Assembly: GCA_029460375.1 (NCBI GenBank)
Contig: JARPAQ010000023.1
Span: 1 to 8,226 of the forward strand
DNA from: Nitrososphaerota archaeon
GTDB lineage: Archaea; Thermoproteota; Nitrososphaeria; Nitrososphaerales; JACPRH01
DNA: 8,226 nt
Direction of reading: 5' to 3'
The notes under the pieces were generated by a model. That model was not told the DNA's origin. It saw only the letters and a list, made by a program, of their open reading frames with translations, and made no database searches. Each line of letters starts with the position of its first letter. The first letter of the stretch is position 1. The position numbers and the translations under genes are program-made. Positions 4,781 to 8,226 of this stretch are shown here, one piece after another.

Positions 4781-5452
4781 ATAGTTTTCTATAGATCCAG
4801 CCACCTTCTTGGCAGCTCTAACCGCAGCCAAAGCATCTTCTGCGTAGCCGTCGGCACCGACTCTGTCAGCATACTTCCTGTCTACTGAGGCGCCCCCTAT
4901 TATAATCTTGACACTGCTCCTGAAGTTAGAATGCTCTAGATACTTGATAGTTCTTTCAATTGCGGGTCGAGTGTTGGTCATAAGTGAGGACATTCCAAGT
5001 ATAGCTATGTCTCCATCGTTAACGGCGCCTGCAAATTCTTCAGGTGAAACATCCACACCCAAATCACGGACATCGAACCCTGCAGCCGTCAAGAAACTCC
5101 CGACCAGATTCTTCCCGATGTCATGTATATCCCCTTCGACGCTTCCCAGAGCAATCACCGCTCTATGCTCAGCACCACCCTTCTTTAGGTAAGGTTTCAG
5201 AACCGATAGCCCTTCATTCATGGCCTCAGCTGCCATGATAAGTTCGGGGAGAAGATACGTATCCTCCTCGTAGAGTCCACCAACTATATCCATCCCCCTC
5301 GCCATACCTTTCAGAATAGTCTCTTCGACCGGGATACCTGCCTCCAAAGCATCTAGGCACGCCGCCTTAACCTCGTCAACCTCAAAGTTGGCAACAGCAT
5401 CTCTAAGCCTACTTAGAATAGCCGCCCTATCAGAAACCCTCACACGATTCAA
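4772..5452 (-). CDS. Methyltransferase-type corrinoid (B12-binding) protein
   Basis: This 226-residue protein is of the MtbC/MttC/MtaC class: a cobalamin carrier that accepts a methyl group from a substrate-specific methyltransferase and hands it to a second methyltransferase. Residues ~10-95 form the helical B12-binding cap (GGLYEEDTYLLPELIMAAEAM). Residues ~96-220 form the Rossmann-like B12 domain with EGDIHDIGKNLV, whose Asp108-x-His110-x-x-Gly113 gives the lower cobalt ligand (base-off/His-on), then ILGMSSLMT (151-159) and IIGGASVD (184-191) around the nucleotide tail. The start is TTG at 5452, with GTG 5443 as an alternative; there is no ribosome binding site, but a TATA-like GATAAATA at 5485-5478 is centred about 29 nt upstream, suggesting leaderless expression. 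No partner methyltransferase or activase is in the window, so the substrate is unknown. It overlaps the AlkD-like gene by 9 nt at the 3' end and is divergent from the HEAT gene. Confidence 0.92.
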   Translation of the reverse strand: MNRVRVSDRAAILSRLRDAVANFEVDEVKAACLDALEAGIPVEETILKGMARGMDIVGGLYEEDTYLLPELIMAAEAMNEGLSVLKPYLKKGGAEHRAVIALGSVEGDIHDIGKNLVGSFLTAAGFDVRDLGVDVSPEEFAGAVNDGDIAILGMSSLMTNTRPAIERTIKYLEHSNFRSSVKIIIGGASVDRKYADRVGADGYAEDALAAVRAAKKVAGSIENYSG

Positions 5453-5477
5453 ACTGGTAGTAATACAGTCGGCAAGC

Positions 5478-5485
5478 TATTTATC
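5478..5485. promoter_or_regulatory. Apparent shared TATA box between divergent genes
   Basis: TATTTATC on the plus strand (GATAAATA on the minus) is centred about 27 nt before GTG 5508 and about 29 nt before TTG 5452. Neither gene has a Shine-Dalgarno site, so both look leaderless. The intergenic space is only 55 bp. One TBP site may therefore direct transcription both ways. Confidence 0.45.
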
Positions 5486-5507
5486 CTCTAAAACCATAAC
5501 AAAAACA

Positions 5508-6518
5508 GTGCCCACCAGTACACCTGCAGAAGACTTTCTAGACAAGCTAATAGACGATCTTGCTTCAGACGAAATCTGGATAAGGATAGACGCCATCTCC
5601 AAGATAGCTAAACTAGACACTCCCGAAGCATATGCTACCCTCCTTAAAGCCCTAGAGGACAGTGAGCCGCAGGTACGAGCCAAAGCGATTCAGACCATAG
5701 GCAGGCTGAAGAGAAAGGATGCAGTCGGCAGAATAGCTAGACATCTAAGAGACGAAGACAAGCTGGTACGCAGAAGGGCAGCCATTACACTTGGCCAGAT
5801 GAGTAAAGAAGCGAAACCGTTACTCTTAGATCTCCTTGAAAACGGGTCTAAGGTAGAGAAGAAGTATGCAGCGATCGCTCTCGGAGCCGCAGGGGGAAGA
5901 GAAGCATATAGCCATCTAGTCAAAGAGCTCAACTCAAAAGATTCAGAAGTCCGCGGTGGGGCGGTTGAAGGCCTAGGTCTGCTGGGGACACGCAAAGCTG
6001 TGGAGCCAGTCGTAAGACTCCTAAAAGACATTTCACCAGATGTGAGGAGAAGAGCCGCCGAGGTCTTGGGAGCTCTGGATGATGATAGAGCGGTGGCTCC
6101 CTTGATAGAGGCGTTGAAAGATCCTGATAAGAACGTCAGGTGGAGAGCCGTCTACTCCCTAGGCCGCTACAGTGAATCGGGAAGCCGAAGAGCAGAAGAA
6201 GCGATTATGGACGCGGTTGAAGACGAAGATTGGAACGTTCGCAGAATGGCTGTTTTGGAGCTGAGGCATGGTGATAAAGAGACCTTTTCTGTTCTCATAA
6301 AGGCGTTAAGGGACAGATCAAAGTTTGTTAGGAGATACGCCGCTTATGCGCTGGGGAGGTTGGGTGTCCTGAAGGCTGCACCTATGTTGGAGGAGGCGCT
6401 GAACGATCCTGCTCCTGAAGTTCGGGATCAAGCTGGTTGGGCGCTTAAGAAGATGGCTAGAAGGTATGGCTACAGGTCTTGGGAGGAGTTGGTAAAGGTT
6501 CGAGGTGTATCTGATTAG
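5508..6518 (+). CDS. HEAT-repeat (PBS-lyase-like) scaffold protein
   Basis: This is a 336-residue soluble protein made almost wholly of HEAT/PBS-lyase HEAT-like repeats. About ten units of ~30 residues run from residue ~19 to ~315, each with the pattern D..VR..A...LG......A...L...L (for example SEPQVRAKAIQTIGRL, SPDVRRRAAEVLGALDD, KFVRRYAAYALGRLG). A short tail with SWEELVKV closes the protein. Such solenoids bind proteins or stabilise complexes and have no catalytic residues of their own. The partner here cannot be told from sequence; the divergent corrinoid gene is a candidate only by position. Start: the frame stays open back to TTG 5388, but that region is the antisense of the corrinoid gene and the extension lacks repeat character. 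GTG 5508, preceded by the TATA-like box at 5478-5485, is preferred. Codon choice changes along the gene from A/C-rich to G/T-rich near 6030-6060. The 3' end lies 10 bp from the convergent LLM gene. Confidence 0.88.
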   Translation: MPTSTPAEDFLDKLIDDLASDEIWIRIDAISKIAKLDTPEAYATLLKALEDSEPQVRAKAIQTIGRLKRKDAVGRIARHLRDEDKLVRRRAAITLGQMSKEAKPLLLDLLENGSKVEKKYAAIALGAAGGREAYSHLVKELNSKDSEVRGGAVEGLGLLGTRKAVEPVVRLLKDISPDVRRRAAEVLGALDDDRAVAPLIEALKDPDKNVRWRAVYSLGRYSESGSRRAEEAIMDAVEDEDWNVRRMAVLELRHGDKETFSVLIKALRDRSKFVRRYAAYALGRLGVLKAAPMLEEALNDPAPEVRDQAGWALKKMARRYGYRSWEELVKVRGVSD

Positions 6519-6528
6519 TCGGGGATGG

Positions 6529-7458
6529 TTATAGTGAGGGCAGTATGTTCTTCACACAGGCCTTGAGTTGACCCATCGGGTCTCGGGCGGCGAACCGTAA
6601 TATCACGGTCTTTACACCTATCTGCACATATCTATCCAACTTCTCTAAGAGTTCATTCGGCGTAGTGTAGGTCTGCTTGCGGCCATGTGTAGATAGGGTG
6701 GATTCATGCATTCCACCTAGGTAAAAGTCCTCTCCTGCTTCGGCCGATCCTCCTTCGGGCTTAAGGTTGGAGTATAGGTAGACAGATGGATGAATCTCAG
6801 AGAGATCTCTACCCCGCTCCTTCGCCAACTCAGATATCCTTACCCAATTCTCCTCGTACTCTTCAGGAGGTAGATCGAAGGGCAACCACCCGTCGGCGAG
6901 CTCAGCGACCCTCTTTAGGGTACGCTTAGAAGCACCTCCGACCCATATTTCAGGACAAGGCTTCTGTATAGGCTTCGGATCCAAAGTGACATTGGACAGA
7001 CTGTAAAATTCACCGTCAAAGTTCACGTTATCTTTGGTCCAGAGCATCCTCAAGACCTCTATCGCCTCATCCATGCGTTTTCCCCTATGTTCAAACGGCA
7101 CTCCGCAGGCTTCAAACTCGCTCATAGCATCTTCTCCGCCAGGGGCTACACCAAGTACGACTCGTCCCCCAGAAGCGTGATCAAGAGTAGCTACCATCTG
7201 AGCGACCAGCACAGGGCTGCGAATAGGTAGAAGTAGCGTAGCTGTTCCCAGCTTTACCCGCTCAGTCTTGCTGGCAACTGCCGCTAGGGTCATTAGGGCT
7301 TCAATCCGGGCTCTAAGGATGCTGTCTCCGACCCAGAGGGAGCCGAAGCCGGCTTCTTCAGCGATGCTCGCCATTTCAAGTATCTTGCTGAACTTGGGGG
7401 TGCCCTTATGCGCAGAGGTTGGTAGGAGGAGACCTAGGCTCAATTTATCTTTAGGCAT
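6529..7458 (-). CDS. LLM-class (luciferase-like) oxidoreductase, probably F420-dependent
   Basis: This 309-residue TIM-barrel protein belongs to the bacterial-luciferase-like superfamily, whose archaeal members mostly use coenzyme F420 to reduce or oxidise carbonyl, alkene or pterin substrates. Landmarks in order are LSLGLLLPTS (strand 1, 6-15), EEAGFGSLWVGDS (34-46), TERVKLGTATLLLPIRSP (65-82), LDHASGGRVVLGVAPGG (92-108), GVPFEHRGKRMDEAIEVLRML (119-139), FYSL..V..DPKPIQKPCPEIWVGG (151-175) and GWLPFDLPPEEY (190-201). Length and motifs match family members related to methylene-H4MPT reductase, but the substrate cannot be assigned. A cysteine or quinone-type role is not indicated. The ATG start at 7458 has GTGAT (7471-7467) 8 nt upstream, and a TATA-like ATAATTATAC lies at 7500-7491 on the coding strand. 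It is convergent with the HEAT gene (10-bp gap) and in the same direction as, but 130 bp from, the dismutase gene, so probably separately transcribed. Confidence 0.9.
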   Translation of the reverse strand: MPKDKLSLGLLLPTSAHKGTPKFSKILEMASIAEEAGFGSLWVGDSILRARIEALMTLAAVASKTERVKLGTATLLLPIRSPVLVAQMVATLDHASGGRVVLGVAPGGEDAMSEFEACGVPFEHRGKRMDEAIEVLRMLWTKDNVNFDGEFYSLSNVTLDPKPIQKPCPEIWVGGASKRTLKRVAELADGWLPFDLPPEEYEENWVRISELAKERGRDLSEIHPSVYLYSNLKPEGGSAEAGEDFYLGGMHESTLSTHGRKQTYTTPNELLEKLDRYVQIGVKTVILRFAARDPMGQLKACVKNILPSL

Positions 7459-7588
7459 TTAACGGGATCACAAGTTACCCCAGCAAGGCTGTATAATTAT
7501 GTGTTGTCGATGGCTATAGGCTTCGCTTGGAATTGCATACAGTTTAGGCTGTTCACTGACTTTACTGGAATATGGTCTGCTCTTTAAT

Positions 7589-8215
7589 TTAGTCTGTAAA
7601 TCTGCTAGAAACTACCGTCCAGTCGATGTTCTTGAAGAAGGCGTCTATGTAACCAGCGCGCTTCAGACCGTAGTCTATCATGAAGGCGTGTTCAAAGACA
7701 TCCATTATCAACAGTGGTGTGCAGCCTGATAGATGACCTGCGTCGTGCTCGTTTATCCAAGTGTTGAAGACTCGTTTCGAGGTAGTATCTAAGTATAATG
7801 CGGTCCAGCCTATGCCTCTTAGAGCTCCGGTGGCCCTGAAGTCCTTCTCCCAGTTTTCAAGGCTTCCAAACTCTTCAACTAACTTCTTGCTCAGAGGTGA
7901 ATCAGCATTTAGTGATTTGCCACCTTTGACCATGTTGTCGAAGTAGTATTCATGCAGTCTCATTCCGTTCCATTCCCAGCCGAAACGCCTCTTCAATTCG
8001 GCGTACTCCGGTGTACCTGTGTTTCCATCTTCGAGCATAGCTGCTAATGTGTCGGAGAGTTTGTTGGTGTTGGTGACGTAACCCTGATATAGGGTAAAGT
8101 GGTTCTTCAGAAGCTGTTCACTAAGACCTGTTGCGCCTAAAAGATGGTCATAATTTTTAACTTGGTATGACATATGTGTTTTTACGTTCTTATCTCTAAA
8201 ATCTCTTTTGGTCAT
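7589..8215 (-). CDS. sod: Superoxide dismutase, Fe/Mn family
   Basis: It converts superoxide to O2 and H2O2 in the cytoplasm. The 208-residue protein keeps the four metal ligands expected of the family: His39 (NHFTLYQGYVTNTN), His88 (MRLHEYYFDN), Asp172 and His176 (MDVFEHAFMIDYGLKRAGY). Residues ~20-95 are the helical N-terminal domain and ~110-205 the alpha/beta C-terminal domain (GALRGIGWTALYLD, 130-143). The signature is DVFEHAF rather than the usual DVWEHAYY; the Trp-to-Phe change is also known from crenarchaeal dismutases. The first-ligand helix lacks the His-rich HHxxHH pattern of common enzymes, having Tyr43 and Gln44 there. Metal choice (Fe, Mn or cambialistic) cannot be read safely. 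The start is uncertain: ATG 8215 gives a basic 14-residue extension, whereas Met15 (8173) would give a 194-residue protein closer to the family start; neither has a clear ribosome binding site, and only 11 nt of upstream sequence are present. Confidence 0.93.
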   Translation of the reverse strand: MTKRDFRDKNVKTHMSYQVKNYDHLLGATGLSEQLLKNHFTLYQGYVTNTNKLSDTLAAMLEDGNTGTPEYAELKRRFGWEWNGMRLHEYYFDNMVKGGKSLNADSPLSKKLVEEFGSLENWEKDFRATGALRGIGWTALYLDTTSKRVFNTWINEHDAGHLSGCTPLLIMDVFEHAFMIDYGLKRAGYIDAFFKNIDWTVVSSRFTD

Positions 8216-8226
8216 TTAGGTGGATG

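Noticed and set aside
5388..5507. 40-codon N-terminal extension of the HEAT gene starting at TTG 5388
   Set aside because: It lies over the antisense of the corrinoid gene start, has no HEAT pattern, and a better GTG start with a well-placed TATA-like box exists at 5508.
5690..6031. 113-residue frame antisense to the HEAT gene
   Set aside because: It is a Ser/Pro/Arg-rich shadow of repetitive HEAT coding sequence, a common artefact.
1..8226. CRISPR array, insertion sequence, prophage or integron
   Set aside because: No regularly spaced repeats, transposase or integrase motifs, or target duplications were seen, apart from the two-copy 3' element described.

Overview
The window reads as chromosomal DNA of moderate GC from an archaeon. 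Several things point that way. Translation starts at TTG and GTG are common. Some genes have Shine-Dalgarno sites of the archaeal GGTGA/GGAGG type (before the genes at 2278, 4082 and 7458), while others have no such site but an AT-rich TATA-like box 27-29 nt before the start codon, as expected for leaderless mRNAs (2909, 5508, 5452). Gene content agrees: an F420-type luciferase-fold oxidoreductase, a methyltransferase-type corrinoid protein, an Fe/Mn superoxide dismutase whose 'FEHA' metal motif resembles that of crenarchaeal enzymes, and a secreted protein with N-glycosylation sequons. Superoxide dismutase plus proline dehydrogenase suggest at least oxygen tolerance and amino-acid use. A lineage in the Thaumarchaeota/Aigarchaeota/Bathyarchaeota neighbourhood is a guess from this mix, not a demonstrated placement.

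Layout. Positions 1-88 hold an inverted repeat. 107-1147 (+) is an unrecognised Trp-rich protein with a distinctive NTSNHA..HD..NH..WKWEY C-terminus, followed by a possible 40-codon ORF. 1242-2081 (-) is proline dehydrogenase. A 190-bp divergent spacer (2088-2277) contains a GC-rich stretch with nested complementary arms. 2278-2829 (+) is a small secreted protein and 2909-3526 (+) a two-helix membrane protein with a bacterial-PH (DUF304/YdbS-like) domain. Each of these two genes is followed by a copy of the same roughly 38-bp terminator-like element. 3568-4067 holds no convincing intact gene, but it has a HELGH motif with membrane helices on the minus strand (candidate relic of a zinc metallopeptidase) and a start-less 66-codon reading frame on the plus strand. 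4082-4780 (+) is an AlkD-type DNA alkylation repair protein that overlaps, tail to tail, a corrinoid protein at 4772-5452 (-). The corrinoid gene is divergent from a ten-repeat HEAT protein at 5508-6518 (+), with one TATA-like box apparently serving both. 6529-7458 (-) is an LLM-class oxidoreductase, and 7589-8215 (-) is superoxide dismutase, ending 11 nt from the window edge.

The genes do not form one pathway. Most are single-gene transcription units arranged convergently or divergently with tight junctions. The corrinoid protein and proline dehydrogenase both lack their usual partners here (a methyltransferase and reductive activator; P5C dehydrogenase). I found no tRNA, rRNA, CRISPR array, transposase or phage gene. 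I do not see a clear new multigene system. The best leads are the uncharacterised protein at 107-1147, the duplicated 3' element around the PH-domain gene, the peptidase relic, and the shared divergent promoter.
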